A stretch of DNA of 64,000 bases, taken from assembly GCF_036607905.1 (NCBI RefSeq), contig NZ_CP144555.1:3844001-3908000 (forward strand). Direction: 5' to 3'. Below the pieces are notes generated by a model that was not told where the DNA came from, ran no database searches, and saw only the letters and a list, made by a program, of their open reading frames with translations. Both the position numbers and the translations under genes were made by a program. This DNA is from Streptomyces sp. SCSIO 75703. GTDB taxonomy: Bacteria; Actinomycetota; Actinomycetes; Streptomycetales; Streptomycetaceae. Position 1 is the first letter of the stretch. Each line of letters starts with the position of its first letter. Below are positions 35,293-45,176 of the stretch, in pieces.

Positions 35293-35750
35293 ACGCCGGT
35301 GATCTTCTCGCTGCCGTCCTTGCCGTCACGGGCGGCGATGGCGACGTTGGTCGAGTTGCCCTGGGCGCCGTACTGGGCGTTGAAGAAGACGCTGCCGGGG
35401 ATGGTGCGGTAGGTCTTCGAGCTGTCGTCGACGAGCTGCTGACCGTTCATCAGGATCGTCCAGTGCTTGTCGGCGATGTCCGGATCGACACCGAAGCGCA
35501 CGGTGCCGTCCTCGTCGACCTTGACGGACTTGGCGTTCTTGTCCTGGAGGCACTTGGTGATCTCGTTGTCCGAGAGTGCCTTGTCGTGACCGCCGCAGGC
35601 GGCCTCCGAGCTGATGGAGGAGCTGCCCACCGTGATCGTCGACATGGCGGTCGGCTTCTCACAGGCGGACAGGACGAGCAGTCCGGCGGATACGGCGCCG
35701 GCGGCGGCGACGGCGCGGCGGCGTCGCACAACGGATTGCAACGTGGTCAT
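35262..35750 (-). CDS. Conserved lipoprotein (DUF2771-like)
   Basis: 162 residues starting at ATG 35750. Lipobox LSAC with Cys30 after a basic RRRRR start. Mature part is acidic with CGGHDKALSDNEITKCLQDK (a possible disulfide pair) and an Ig-like C-terminal half (HWTILMNGQQLVDD, YRTIPGSVFFNAQYG, ITGVWVFKLEKGD). Resembles DUF2771 as I remember it; function unknown. Same strand as mqnB-mqnD and overlapping mqnB, but a functional link to menaquinone is not implied. Confidence 0.75.
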   Translation of the reverse strand: MTTLQSVVRRRRAVAAAGAVSAGLLVLSACEKPTAMSTITVGSSSISSEAACGGHDKALSDNEITKCLQDKNAKSVKVDEDGTVRFGVDPDIADKHWTILMNGQQLVDDSSKTYRTIPGSVFFNAQYGAQGNSTNVAIAARDGKDGSEKITGVWVFKLEKGD

Positions 35751-35808
35751 GGGCGAAGGCTATATGCCGACTCGGGCCCGGTTCCCACCTGGGGGCGGCG
35801 TGCCGTGC

Positions 35809-37197
35809 TCACGCCACCCGCGGCCGGGCCGTTCCGCCGTGCCGCGCGGAGCCGATCAGGCCCCGTACGGTGGTCAGCCATCCGGCGGCGACGATGGCCG
35901 CGGCGACCGACAGGCCGAGCGTGCCGTTGAGGGGCAGCGCGATGCCGATCGCCCCGCCGAGCACCCAGGAGACCTGGAGCAGCGTCTCCGAGCGGGCGAA
36001 GGCCGAGGTGCGCACCAGCTCGGGCACGTCCCGCTGGATCAGCGCGTCCAGCGACAGCTTGGCCAGCGCCTGCGCGAACCCGGCGACCGCCGCCAGGCAC
36101 GCCACCAGCACCGCGCCGAAGAACACCGCGGAGGTGACCGCCGTGCCCAGCACCACCGCCACCACCGTCACGATGATGATCTCCGGTGCCCGCGAGCGCA
36201 GCCAGGCCCCGACCGCCGTGCCCAGCGCGTTGCCCGCCCCGGCCGCCACGCCCACGATGCCGAGGGACACCGCCGCGCTCTGTCCGGTCATGGGGTGCTC
36301 GCGCAGCAGGAAGGCGAGGAAGAAGATCAGGAAGCCGGAGAGGCCGCGGATGGCGGCGTTGGCGGCCAGCGCGTGGGTGACCGCGGTGCCGACCGTGCGC
36401 AGCCCGGGACGCTTGCCCGCGACCCGGCGCGGTACGTGCAGCCGGTGCTCGTCGGCGGCGAGCAGCGCCCGGGCCTCGCCGCGGGCCGAGTCCACCTTGC
36501 CGGGCAGCGAGAAGGACAGCGCCATCCCCACCACGAAGATCACGAAGGCGCCGTAGAGCGGCCAGCGGGGGCCGACCTGCTGGAGCAGGGCCGCGACGGG
36601 GGCGGCGGCGCCGGTGGCGAGCAGCCCGCAGAGCGTGACCCGCGAGTTCGCCTTCACCAGGGAGAAGCCGGGCGGCAGCAGCCGGGGCACCACCGCGCTG
36701 CGCACCACGCCGTACGCCTTGGAGGCGACCAGCACGCCGAGCGCCGCCGGGTACATCTCCAGTCCGCCGCCGGCGACCGCCGCGGAGAGCACCAGGGCGA
36801 GCAGCGCGCGGGCGCCCATCGCGGTGGCCATGGCGGCCCGGCGGCCGTGCGGGACGCGGTCCAGGAGCGGGCCGATGACCGGCGCGAGCAGGGTGAAGGG
36901 GGCCATCGTGATGGCGAGGTAGAGGGCGACCCGGCCGCGCGCCTCGTCGGTGGGCACCGAGAAGAAGACGGTGGAGGCGAGGGCGACGGTGATCATGACG
37001 TCGCCGGCGCCGTTCACCCCGTGCAGCTCGATCAGCTTGCCGAGGCCCGACTCGCCGGCGCCGTGCGCGTGCGTGGCCCGGCGGATGAGGCGGCCCGCGG
37101 CGCTCACCGGCCGGCGCAGGGCACGGCCGACGGCACGGAACAGCCCGGGACCGCGTCCCCGGCTTCCGCCCCTGGACTCCGTCCGCGCGGCTGCCAC
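35809..37197 (-). CDS. MFS transporter
   Basis: 462 residues starting at GTG 37197. About twelve membrane segments after a basic, Gly/Arg-rich N-terminal extension of some 60 residues. The first loop reads FTLLAPVIGPLLDRVPHGRRAAM, the expected position of motif A (GxxxDR). Substrate unknown; no regulator is next to it. It converges towards no gene and lies 58 bp downstream of the lipoprotein start region on the same strand. Confidence 0.87.
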   Translation of the reverse strand: MAAARTESRGGSRGRGPGLFRAVGRALRRPVSAAGRLIRRATHAHGAGESGLGKLIELHGVNGAGDVMITVALASTVFFSVPTDEARGRVALYLAITMAPFTLLAPVIGPLLDRVPHGRRAAMATAMGARALLALVLSAAVAGGGLEMYPAALGVLVASKAYGVVRSAVVPRLLPPGFSLVKANSRVTLCGLLATGAAAPVAALLQQVGPRWPLYGAFVIFVVGMALSFSLPGKVDSARGEARALLAADEHRLHVPRRVAGKRPGLRTVGTAVTHALAANAAIRGLSGFLIFFLAFLLREHPMTGQSAAVSLGIVGVAAGAGNALGTAVGAWLRSRAPEIIIVTVVAVVLGTAVTSAVFFGAVLVACLAAVAGFAQALAKLSLDALIQRDVPELVRTSAFARSETLLQVSWVLGGAIGIALPLNGTLGLSVAAAIVAAGWLTTVRGLIGSARHGGTARPRVA

Positions 37198-37551
37198 CCC
37201 GTCATAGTGCCCCGAGCGGCGGCCCTCTAGCGCCGCGGGGCCGCGGATGGCGCTGATCGGGTCGTCCGGCGCACCCGGCCCGCGGGGCCCCGCGCCGCGC
37301 CCGGGGAGGCCACGGGCCCGCGCCGAAACTCCCGTCGGTGTAGGCCCAGCGCACCTGAGCAGGTAGCGTGCCTAGCGCGCCGTCGCGTCGTTCTCGGCCG
37401 CGCGCCTCACGTGCATCCCGCAGAATGGATGACGTAGGTGCGCCCGAGCGCGATCGGGCGCGGACGTCGACGCGGTCCACGGGTCCGCTCCGTCCGCCCC
37501 TCGCAGGCAGCGGCGCACTCGTGAGACGGCGTATGGAGAGAAGCGATACCT
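37198..37551. other. 354-bp gene-free region between divergent genes
   Basis: Contains the start regions of the MFS gene (-) and the DUF3027 gene (+). Candidate small frames are arginine/serine-rich out-of-frame products without ribosome sites. I could not identify a convincing promoter pair. Confidence 0.4.
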
Positions 37552-38478
37552 GTGAGCGCAGCGACAACGCGAAGCCGCACCCCTGACCGCCTGTGCGCCG
37601 AGGCGATCGATCTCGCCCGGAGCGCGGCCGAGGAGGCCGCCGCACCGGGAGTGGTCGGCGAGCACACCGGCATGGTGTCGGAGGGCGACCGCGTCGTCAC
37701 GCACTACTTCGCCTGCAAGGAGCTGGGCTACCGCGGCTGGCGCTGGGCCGTCACCGTGGCCCGCGCCTCCCGCGCCCGCGTCGTCACGGTGGACGAGGCC
37801 GTCCTGATGCCCGGCCCGGACGCGCTGCTCGCGCCGGAGTGGGTGCCGTGGAGCGAGCGGCTGCGCCCCGGCGACCTGGGCCCCGGCGACCTGCTGCCCA
37901 CGGACGCGGAGGACCCCCGGCTGGAGCCGGGCTGGTCGGGGGAGGACGAGCCGCCGCCGAACTCCGCCGTCCTCGCCGAGCCGGCCGACGTGGTGGAGGC
38001 CGAGGACGCCGAGGTCACGGCCGTCCCGCCGGCCGAGCTGCCGGTCGTCCCGGCGCGCGGCACCATCGCCGCGCTCGCCGAGGAGCTGGGCCTGCGCCGC
38101 GCCCGGGTCCTCTCCCGCTACGGGCTGCGGCTGGCCGCCGAGCGCTGGGAGGAGTCCTTCGGCCCGAGAACCCCGATGGCCCAGTCGGCGCCCGCCGCCT
38201 GCGACTCCTGCGGCTTCCTGGTGCCGGTCGGCGGCACCCTGGGCCAGGCGTTCGGCATCTGCGCCAACGAGTTCTCCCCGGCGGACGGCCGCGTCGTCTC
38301 GCTGGCCTACGGCTGCGGCGGCCACTCCGAGGCCGCGGTCATGCCGAAGACGCCCCAGCCGGCCCCGCCGGTGATCGACGAGACCCGCGTCGACCCCTTC
38401 CCGCTCCGTCCGTCCCCCGACTCGGGCTCGGTCCCGGCCGAGGAGGACGACACGACGACGGACCTGGGCCACTCGTAG
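37552..38478 (+). CDS. DUF3027 domain protein
   Basis: 308 residues starting at GTG 37552, with GGAGAG upstream. The core HYFACKELGYRGWRWAVTVARA with VTVDEAVLMPGPDALLAPEWVPW matches DUF3027. The C-terminal third has ACDSCGF...GICANEFSPADGRVVSLAYGCGGHSE, with cysteines and a histidine that could bind zinc. Actinobacteria-specific, function unknown. Ends in an acidic tail. Confidence 0.82.
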   Translation: MSAATTRSRTPDRLCAEAIDLARSAAEEAAAPGVVGEHTGMVSEGDRVVTHYFACKELGYRGWRWAVTVARASRARVVTVDEAVLMPGPDALLAPEWVPWSERLRPGDLGPGDLLPTDAEDPRLEPGWSGEDEPPPNSAVLAEPADVVEAEDAEVTAVPPAELPVVPARGTIAALAEELGLRRARVLSRYGLRLAAERWEESFGPRTPMAQSAPAACDSCGFLVPVGGTLGQAFGICANEFSPADGRVVSLAYGCGGHSEAAVMPKTPQPAPPVIDETRVDPFPLRPSPDSGSVPAEEDDTTTDLGHS

Positions 38479-39022
38479 GCCCCGGGCGGGCGAGGGGGCG
38501 CCCGGCGCGCGAGCGGGCACCGGGGCGGTCACCCGGCGCCGGAAGCGTCCTCGGTCCGGCCGGCGGTCACGGCCCGCACGGGCCACCCCCGCCGCACCTC
38601 GCGATCACCGCACTCCTCGATCCGCCGCCGGACGTCCGCGGACGGGCCGGGCCCCCGCCGCTCCGGCCCGGCGGCAGTTCCTCGGGCCCCTGAACCCGGC
38701 CCGCTCACGGCCCTGGCCGCGGATCTCCCCGGACGGGTCCGACGTGCGGCAGGAGGGGCCACGGCGCCGGGTGCCTCCGGAAGCGGCCGGACCGGGCCGC
38801 GGCGGTGCGGCCGGTTCCGAGGACGGCGCGGGGGCGGCGCGGGGGCGGCGGGCGGGGGACCCGGCACCAGAGGCCCCCGATGCCGACGCCGCGGATTCGT
38901 CCGTGCGGGTGAACGCCGGTGGGGGGTGGGGTGGGCGGGGCCGCAGGGACGTCGTGCCGGTCCGTCGGTCCGGAGCGGTACCTTCGAGCTCACGCCGATG
39001 AGGGCCGATGAGGAGAGTCAAC
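38479..39022. other. 544-bp gene-free region
   Basis: GC-rich and of low complexity in places. Open frames here on both strands read as Arg/Pro/Gly-rich products with no domain and no ribosome site. No terminator or operator stands out; the AGGAGAG at 39010 belongs to the next gene. Confidence 0.5.
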
Positions 39023-42000
39023 GTGAGCAAGTTCGTTCGGCCGGCCGTCGAGGGCGCGGACCCGTTCGGTACGGCACGGCTGCGGCGCGGGGTGCTGGAC
39101 GCCTGGGCGGCGAGCCCCGCCCGGTTCCGGGAGGACGCCAACGCCGAGGAGGACCTCGTCCTCGGCGGCTACCGCGACCGGCTGGTCGTCGAGCTGGCCC
39201 AGAACGCCGCCGACGCCGCCGCCCGCGCCGGCGTGACCGGCCGGCTCCGCCTCACCCTGCGCGACGGCGTCCTGGTCGCCGCCAACACCGGCGCCCCCCT
39301 GGACGCGGCCGGCGTCGAGTCGCTGGCCACGCTGCGGGCCTCCGCGAAGCGGGACGCCGGGGACCACGCCGTCGGCCGCTTCGGCGTCGGCTTCGCCGCC
39401 GTGCTGTCGGTCACCGACGAGCCCGCCGTCGTCGGACGCCAGGGCGGCGTGCGCTGGTCCCTCGCCGAGGCCCGCGACCTCGCCGCCGGCACCGCCGGGG
39501 ACAGCGCCGGGCTCGCCGACGAGATCCGCCGGCGCGACGGCCACGTACCGCTGCTGCGGCTGCCGTTCCCCGCCGAGGCCAGCGCCCCCGACCCGTACGA
39601 CACGGCCGTGATCCTGCCGTTGCGCGACCCGGCCGCCGCCGACCTGGCCGAACGGCTGCTGCACGCCGTGGACGACGCCCTGCTGCTCGCGCTGCCCGGC
39701 CTCGCCGAGGTCGTCGTCGAGACACCGGAGGGGACGCGCACCCTCGGCCGCCGCGCCGACGGCGACCTGACCGTCGTCGAGGACTCCCGCGAGGGCACCA
39801 CCCGCTGGCGCACCTCGGCCGCGCACGGCCCCCTCACCCCGGACCTGCTCGCCGACCGGCCCGTGGAGGAGCGGCTGCGCCCCCACTGGTCGCTCACCTG
39901 GGCCGTGCCCGTCGACGCGGACGGCGCCCCGGTCCGCCCCCGCACCAGCCCCGTCGTGCACGCCCCCACCCCCAGCGACGAACCGCTCGGCGTGCCCGCC
40001 CTGCTCATCGCCACCTTCCCGCTGGACTCCACCCGCCGGCACGCCGCGCCCGGCCCGCTCACCGACTTCCTGGTGCAGCGCGCCGCCGACGCCTACGCCG
40101 GTCTCCTCGCCGACTGGCGGCCCGTCACCGCCGGGATCATCGACCTGGTGCCCGGCCCGCTCGGCTCCGGTGCCCTGGACGGCGCCCTGCGCGAGGCGGT
40201 CCTCGACCGGCTGCCCCGCACCTCCTTCCTGCCGCCCGCCGTCGTCCCCGAGGACGACGCCGACGACCTGCCCGGGTCCCTGCGGCCCCGCGACGCCGAG
40301 GTCGTCGAGGGAGCGGGCGCCGAGACGGTGCGCGTCCTCGCCGAGGTGCTGCCCACGCTGCTCCCCGCCGGACTGGAGCGCCGCGCCGAACTGCGCGCGC
40401 TGGGCGTGGCCCGGGTGCCGCTGACCGACGCGATCGACCGGCTGGCCGGACTGGAGAAGGCCCCCGCGTGGTGGCGGCGGCTCTACGACAGCCTCGCCGG
40501 GGTCGACCCGGACCGGCTCTCCGGGCTGCCCGTACCGCTGGCCGGCGCGGCGGGGACGGAGTACGGCACCGGCGGGGCGCGCACGGTGATCGGCCCCCGG
40601 CAGGTGCTGCTGCCCTCCCCGGAGGCGGCCTCCCTCAGCCCGGACACCCTCACCCGGCTCGGGCTGCGCGTCGCCCACCCGGACGCCGCGCACCCGCTGC
40701 TCGAAAAGCTCGGCGCGCTCCCGGCCACGCCCCGCGCCGTGCTCACCACCCCGCAGGTGCGGGCCGCCGTCGCCGCCTCCCTGGACGACGACGCCGGCGC
40801 CCACTGGGACGAGGACACCCTCGACGCCGAGGAACTGGCCGACACCGTCCTCGGCCTGGTCCGCGACGCGGGCCTCACCCCCGGCGACGAACCCTGGCTC
40901 GGCGCGCTCGCCCTCACCGACGAGGACGGCGAACTCTCCCCGGCCGGCGAGCTGGTCTTCCCCGGCGGCCCCTTCGCCCGGGTGATGCGCGAGGACGAAC
41001 TCGCCGCCGTCGACGCCGGCCTGGCCGGCCGCTGGGGCCCCGACCCGCTCGCCGCCTGCGGTGTGCTGGTGGACTTCGCCCTGGTCCGCGCCACCGACGT
41101 GGTCCTCGACCCCGACGAGCTGGAGCCCCGCGACGGCGACTTCGCCGAACCGGACGACGCCGGACTGCTGGACGCCGTGGACGTGTGGAGCGAGGACATC
41201 CTCGACCGCTTCCCGGACAGCCCCGTCCCGCCGGTCGCCACCGAGATCGTCGCCGTCCGCGACCTGGACCTCGTCGACGACGGCAAGTGGCCGGAGGCCC
41301 TGGCCCTGCTCTCCCGCCCGCCGCTGCGCGACGCCCTCGTCCAGCCGGTGCGCGTCCTGCTGGCCGACGGCACCCACGAGGTCGTACGGCCCTACACCGC
41401 CTGGTGGCTGCGCGGGCACCCGGTGCTCGGCGGACGCCGTCCCGCCGGTCTGCGCGCGGCCGGCACGGACCCGCTGCTGCGCGGCCTGTACGACGAGGCC
41501 GACGCGGCCGGTTTCGACGACGAGCAGGTGCTGCGCGCCCTCGGCGTGCGGACCTCCGTCGCCGCGCTGCTCGACGAGCCGGGCGGCGCGGCCGAGCTGC
41601 TGGACCGCCTCGCCGACCCGGACCGGCCGGTCACGGCGGCCCAGTTGCACGCCCTGTACGGCGCGCTGGCCGAGCTGAACCCGGAGCGGGTGACGCTGCC
41701 GGACGAGGTGCGGGCCGTGGTCGACGGCCGGGTCGAGGTGGTGGACGCCGCCGACGCCGTGGTCGTCGACTCGCCCGACCTGTTGCCCTTCACCGAGGGC
41801 GTCCCGCTGCTGCCGGTGCGCCCGGCGCGGGCGGCGGAGCTGGCGGAGCTGTTCCAGGTGCGGCGGCTGAGCGAGTCGGTCACGGGCGAGGTGCACTCCG
41901 AGGGCACCGAGCACGAGGTGCCGGAGCCGGTGCGGGTGCTGCTCGGCGCCCGTACCCCCGCCTCGTATGTGGAGCACGAGGAGCTGGTCGTGGACGGCGT

Positions 42001-42175
42001 GGAGATCGATTGGCGGCGCTCCTCGGACGGGGTCGTGCACGCCGCGACCCTGGAGGGTGTCGCCGCCGCCCTCGCCTGGGCGGCCGGGCAGTGGCCGCGG
42101 CGCTTCGAGGTGGCGGCGCTGCTGGAGGACCCCTCGCGCACGGCGGAACTGGCCCGCGACCGCTGGTTCGACTGA
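39023..42175 (+). CDS. Sacsin/HSP90-like GHKL ATPase protein
   Basis: 1050 residues starting at GTG 39023, seven bases after AGGAGAG. The N-terminal 250 residues carry a GHKL ATP-binding fold: the N-box VVELAQNAADAAARAG, DGVLVAANTGAPLDAAGVESL, and the G-box DHAVGRFGVGFAAVLSV. The remainder lacks recognisable domains and is rich in acidic and Leu residues. Sacsin-type proteins are chaperone-like in eukaryotes; bacterial relatives are mostly uncharacterised. I remember an equivalent gene at this place in other streptomycetes, so it is probably core rather than acquired. Confidence 0.85.
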   Translation: MSKFVRPAVEGADPFGTARLRRGVLDAWAASPARFREDANAEEDLVLGGYRDRLVVELAQNAADAAARAGVTGRLRLTLRDGVLVAANTGAPLDAAGVESLATLRASAKRDAGDHAVGRFGVGFAAVLSVTDEPAVVGRQGGVRWSLAEARDLAAGTAGDSAGLADEIRRRDGHVPLLRLPFPAEASAPDPYDTAVILPLRDPAAADLAERLLHAVDDALLLALPGLAEVVVETPEGTRTLGRRADGDLTVVEDSREGTTRWRTSAAHGPLTPDLLADRPVEERLRPHWSLTWAVPVDADGAPVRPRTSPVVHAPTPSDEPLGVPALLIATFPLDSTRRHAAPGPLTDFLVQRAADAYAGLLADWRPVTAGIIDLVPGPLGSGALDGALREAVLDRLPRTSFLPPAVVPEDDADDLPGSLRPRDAEVVEGAGAETVRVLAEVLPTLLPAGLERRAELRALGVARVPLTDAIDRLAGLEKAPAWWRRLYDSLAGVDPDRLSGLPVPLAGAAGTEYGTGGARTVIGPRQVLLPSPEAASLSPDTLTRLGLRVAHPDAAHPLLEKLGALPATPRAVLTTPQVRAAVAASLDDDAGAHWDEDTLDAEELADTVLGLVRDAGLTPGDEPWLGALALTDEDGELSPAGELVFPGGPFARVMREDELAAVDAGLAGRWGPDPLAACGVLVDFALVRATDVVLDPDELEPRDGDFAEPDDAGLLDAVDVWSEDILDRFPDSPVPPVATEIVAVRDLDLVDDGKWPEALALLSRPPLRDALVQPVRVLLADGTHEVVRPYTAWWLRGHPVLGGRRPAGLRAAGTDPLLRGLYDEADAAGFDDEQVLRALGVRTSVAALLDEPGGAAELLDRLADPDRPVTAAQLHALYGALAELNPERVTLPDEVRAVVDGRVEVVDAADAVVVDSPDLLPFTEGVPLLPVRPARAAELAELFQVRRLSESVTGEVHSEGTEHEVPEPVRVLLGARTPASYVEHEELVVDGVEIDWRRSSDGVVHAATLEGVAAALAWAAGQWPRRFEVAALLEDPSRTAELARDRWFD

Positions 42176-42207
42176 CCCGGGCACGGCCCCGGGAGCACCC
42201 GGGACAC

Positions 42208-42244
42208 GACGGCGGGGCCGGACACCGCGCCCGGCCCCGCCGTC
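42208..42244. terminator. Strong hairpin between converging sacsin-like and P-type ATPase genes
   Basis: GACGGCGGGGCCGG (42208-42221) pairs perfectly with CCGGCCCCGCCGTC (42231-42244) around ACACCGCGC. Confidence 0.8.
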
Positions 42245-42322
42245 GCCGTCCGGGCCCGGCGGCCCTCGCCCGGCCCCCGATCGCCGGCCCGCCCGGGTCC
42301 CGCCGTCACCCCCGCGGGTGGC

Positions 42323-44719
42323 TCAGACGGGGAAGCGGCGGCCCACCCAGCGCCACACGACCTCCAGCAGGGCCGCCGCCGCCGCGGCCACCGCGACCGC
42401 CGCCCACGGCATCGTCACGCCGACCAGCTTCAGCGCGAAGAAGTGCTGGAGCCACGGCACCACCAGCACCACGACGAAGAGGCCGCCCATCGCCGCCACC
42501 AGGGTCAGCCGCCACCAGGTGTAGGGCCGGGCGATGATCGCCAGGACCCACATCGAGACCAGGAACAGCGTCAGCGTCGCCGCGCTGGTCTCCGCCTCCA
42601 GCGACCCCGGGCCCGTGTAGTGGTGCCGGGCCAGCAGATACGTGGAGAAGGTCGCCAGCGCGGCCACCACCCCGCCCGGGATCGCGTACCGCATCACCCG
42701 CCGGACGAAGTGCGGCCGGGCCCGTTCGGTGTTGGGGGCGAGCGCGAGGAAGAAGGCCGGGACGCCGATGGTCAGCGTGGACAGCAGGGTCAGGTGCCGG
42801 GGCAGGAAGGGGTACTCGACCTGCCAGCACACCACGAGGGCGGCCAGCAGCACCGAGTAGACCGTCTTGACCAGGAACAGCGTGGCGACCCGGGTGATGT
42901 TGCCGATGACCCGGCGGCCCTCGGCCACCACCGAGGGCAGCGTGGCGAAGCTGTTGTCGAGCAGCACGATCTGCGCGACCGCCCGGGTGGCCTCCGAGCC
43001 GGAGCCCATCGCCACGCCGATGTCGGCGTCCTTGAGCGCGAGGACGTCGTTGACCCCGTCGCCGGTCATGGCGACCGTGTGCCCGCGCGACTGGAGGGCG
43101 CCGACCATCTCCCGCTTCTGCTGCGGGGTGACCCGCCCGAACACGGTGTTCTCGTCCAGCGCCGCCGCCATGTCCTCCCGCTCGGCGGGCAGCCGCCGCG
43201 CGTCCACGGCCCCGCCGGACAGGCCCAGCTTGGCGGCGACCGCGCCGACGGAGACCGCGTTGTCGCCGGAGATCACCTTGGCCCGCACGTCCTGCGCGGC
43301 GAAGTACCGCAGGGTGTCGGCGGCGTCCGGGCGCAGCCGCTGTTCCAGGACGACCAGGGCGGCGGGCGTGACGTCCTCGGCCACGGCGGGGTCGTCCAGT
43401 TCCCGGCCCGAGCGGGCGAGCAGCAGGACGCGCAGCCCCTGTTCGTTGAGCCGGGCGGTCTCGGCGAGCGCCGGGTCGTCCTCGGCGAGCAGCACGTCCG
43501 GCGCGCCCAGCAGCCACGTGCGGGGGGCGGCGCCGGCGCCCTCGCGGACGGTGGCGCCGCTGTACTTGCGGGCGGAGGAGAAGGGCAGGGCGGCGGTGCA
43601 CCGCCAGCCGTCGGGGACGGGACAGGCGTCGATGACGGCCTGGAGGGAGGCGTTGGGGCGGGGGTCGGAGGCGCCGAGGGCGCCGAGCACCGCGCGGACG
43701 TGGCCCTCGTCGGCGCCGCCGAGGGGGTGCAGCGCGCTCATGTCCATGCCGCCCTCGGTGAGGGTGCCGGTCTTGTCCAGGCAGACGGTGTCGACCCGGG
43801 CGAGCCCCTCGATGGCGGGCAGCTCCTGCACCAGGCACCGCTTGCGGCCGAGCCGGATCACGCCGAGGGCGAAGGCGACCGAGGTGAGCAGCACCAGCCC
43901 CTCCGGCACCATCGGCACGATGCCGCCGACGGTCCGGGCGAGGGAGCCCTTGAGCGCGGTCTGCTGGACCACGAGCTGGCTGATGATCAGGGCGATCGCG
44001 GTCGGGACCATCATCCAGGTGACGTACTTGAGGATGGTGGAGATGCCCGAGCGCAGCTCGGACCGGACGAGGGTGAAGCGGGACGCCTCCTCGGCGAGCT
44101 GGGCGGCGTACGCCTCGCGGCCCACCCGGGTCGCCTGGAAGGCGCCGCCGCCCGCGACGACGAAGCTGCCGGAGAGCACCGGGTCGCCGGGGTGTTTGAG
44201 GACCGGGTCGGCCTCGCCGGTCAGCAGCGACTCGTCGATCTCCAGCCCGTCGGCCTCGGCGCAGGTGCCGTCGACGACCACCCTGTCGCCGGGGCCGATC
44301 TCGATGAGGTCGCCGAGCACGATGTCGGAGGTGGCGACCTCGGCGGCCCGTCCGTCGCGCCGTACGGTGGGGCGGACCTCGCCGATCACGGCGAGGGAGT
44401 CCAGGGTCTTCTTCGCCCGCCACTCCTGGACGATGCCGATGCCGGTGTTGGCGACGATCACGAAGCCGAAGAGGCTGTCCTGGATCGGCGCGACGAAGAG
44501 CATGATGCCCCAGAGCACGCCGATGATCGCGTTGAACCGGGTGAAGACGTTGGCGCGGACGATCTCGGTCAGCGACCGGCTGCTGCGCACCGGAACGTCG
44601 TTGACCTGACCTCGCGCGACCCGCTCGGCGACCTCGGCCGCGCTCAGGCCCGTCGCCGGCGGGGCGGGTGGGACGGGGGGCACGGCGCCTGGACCCGCTT
44701 CCGCGTCGGTGTGCGTCAT
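42323..44719 (-). CDS. Cation-transporting P-type ATPase (CtpE-like)
   Basis: 798 residues starting at ATG 44719. All P-type hallmarks are there: actuator loop LLTGEADP, membrane motif PMVPEGLVLLTS, phosphorylation site CLDKTGTLTEGG, and the hinge MTGDGVNDVLALKDAD. About ten membrane segments, with four in the C-terminal block. The PEGL membrane motif and the lack of N-terminal heavy-metal domains exclude the copper/zinc class; the sequence resembles mycobacterial CtpE, implicated in calcium uptake. The ion is therefore inferred, not shown. Confidence 0.9.
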   Translation of the reverse strand: MTHTDAEAGPGAVPPVPPAPPATGLSAAEVAERVARGQVNDVPVRSSRSLTEIVRANVFTRFNAIIGVLWGIMLFVAPIQDSLFGFVIVANTGIGIVQEWRAKKTLDSLAVIGEVRPTVRRDGRAAEVATSDIVLGDLIEIGPGDRVVVDGTCAEADGLEIDESLLTGEADPVLKHPGDPVLSGSFVVAGGGAFQATRVGREAYAAQLAEEASRFTLVRSELRSGISTILKYVTWMMVPTAIALIISQLVVQQTALKGSLARTVGGIVPMVPEGLVLLTSVAFALGVIRLGRKRCLVQELPAIEGLARVDTVCLDKTGTLTEGGMDMSALHPLGGADEGHVRAVLGALGASDPRPNASLQAVIDACPVPDGWRCTAALPFSSARKYSGATVREGAGAAPRTWLLGAPDVLLAEDDPALAETARLNEQGLRVLLLARSGRELDDPAVAEDVTPAALVVLEQRLRPDAADTLRYFAAQDVRAKVISGDNAVSVGAVAAKLGLSGGAVDARRLPAEREDMAAALDENTVFGRVTPQQKREMVGALQSRGHTVAMTGDGVNDVLALKDADIGVAMGSGSEATRAVAQIVLLDNSFATLPSVVAEGRRVIGNITRVATLFLVKTVYSVLLAALVVCWQVEYPFLPRHLTLLSTLTIGVPAFFLALAPNTERARPHFVRRVMRYAIPGGVVAALATFSTYLLARHHYTGPGSLEAETSAATLTLFLVSMWVLAIIARPYTWWRLTLVAAMGGLFVVVLVVPWLQHFFALKLVGVTMPWAAVAVAAAAAALLEVVWRWVGRRFPV

Positions 44720-44909
44720 GCCCTCGACGGTACGTGCGCTCGCCCGGCCGCACCCGCCGAGGGTGCCCAAGATCAGACCTGGGGACGAGGGGGTGGCGCC
44801 GCGCGTGCTGCGTGAGGAGGACCCGCCCCGGAAGGGTGCCCCGGGGCGGGGCCGCCCGAGGGGCGGCGGAGCGCCGGCCGTCACCCGGCGGGAGGCCGGC
44901 CGCCGGCCG

Positions 44910-45176
44910 TCAGCCCTGCGCGGAGGCCCGCCGTGCCGCGTCCCGGCGGAGCGCCGCGTCCCGCTTGCGCACGTACCAGATGCCGATGAGCCCGAGGCCG
45001 GCTCCGGCCAGGCAGGTCCACACCCACCAGGCGTGCCCGCGGTCGTCGAACCAGCCGTAGAAGGGGAGCTGCGCCACGAAGAGGACGAACCAGAGGACGG
45101 TGCCGCCGGTGATGGTCGCGACCACGGGCCCCTCCAGGGGCTCCGGCGCCTCGTGTCTGGGTGTCCACTTCGCCAT
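44910..45176 (-). CDS. DUF2530 membrane protein
   Basis: 88 residues starting at ATG 45176. Two membrane spans (VVATITGGTVLWFVLFVAQL and WWVWTCLAGAGLGLIGIWYV) with a basic C-terminal tail full of Arg/Ala. Matches the DUF2530 pattern. Function unknown. Divergent from the purine permease and 190 bp upstream of the P-type ATPase on the same strand. Confidence 0.83.
   Translation of the reverse strand: MAKWTPRHEAPEPLEGPVVATITGGTVLWFVLFVAQLPFYGWFDDRGHAWWVWTCLAGAGLGLIGIWYVRKRDAALRRDAARRASAQG

Noticed and set aside
37368..37586. 72-residue + strand frame before the DUF3027 gene
   Set aside because: It overlaps the DUF3027 start, lacks a ribosome site and is Arg/Ser-rich.
38529..38993. Possible - strand gene in the gap before the sacsin-like gene
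   Set aside because: The product is almost only Pro, Arg, Ala and Gly, with no ribosome site or recognisable segment.
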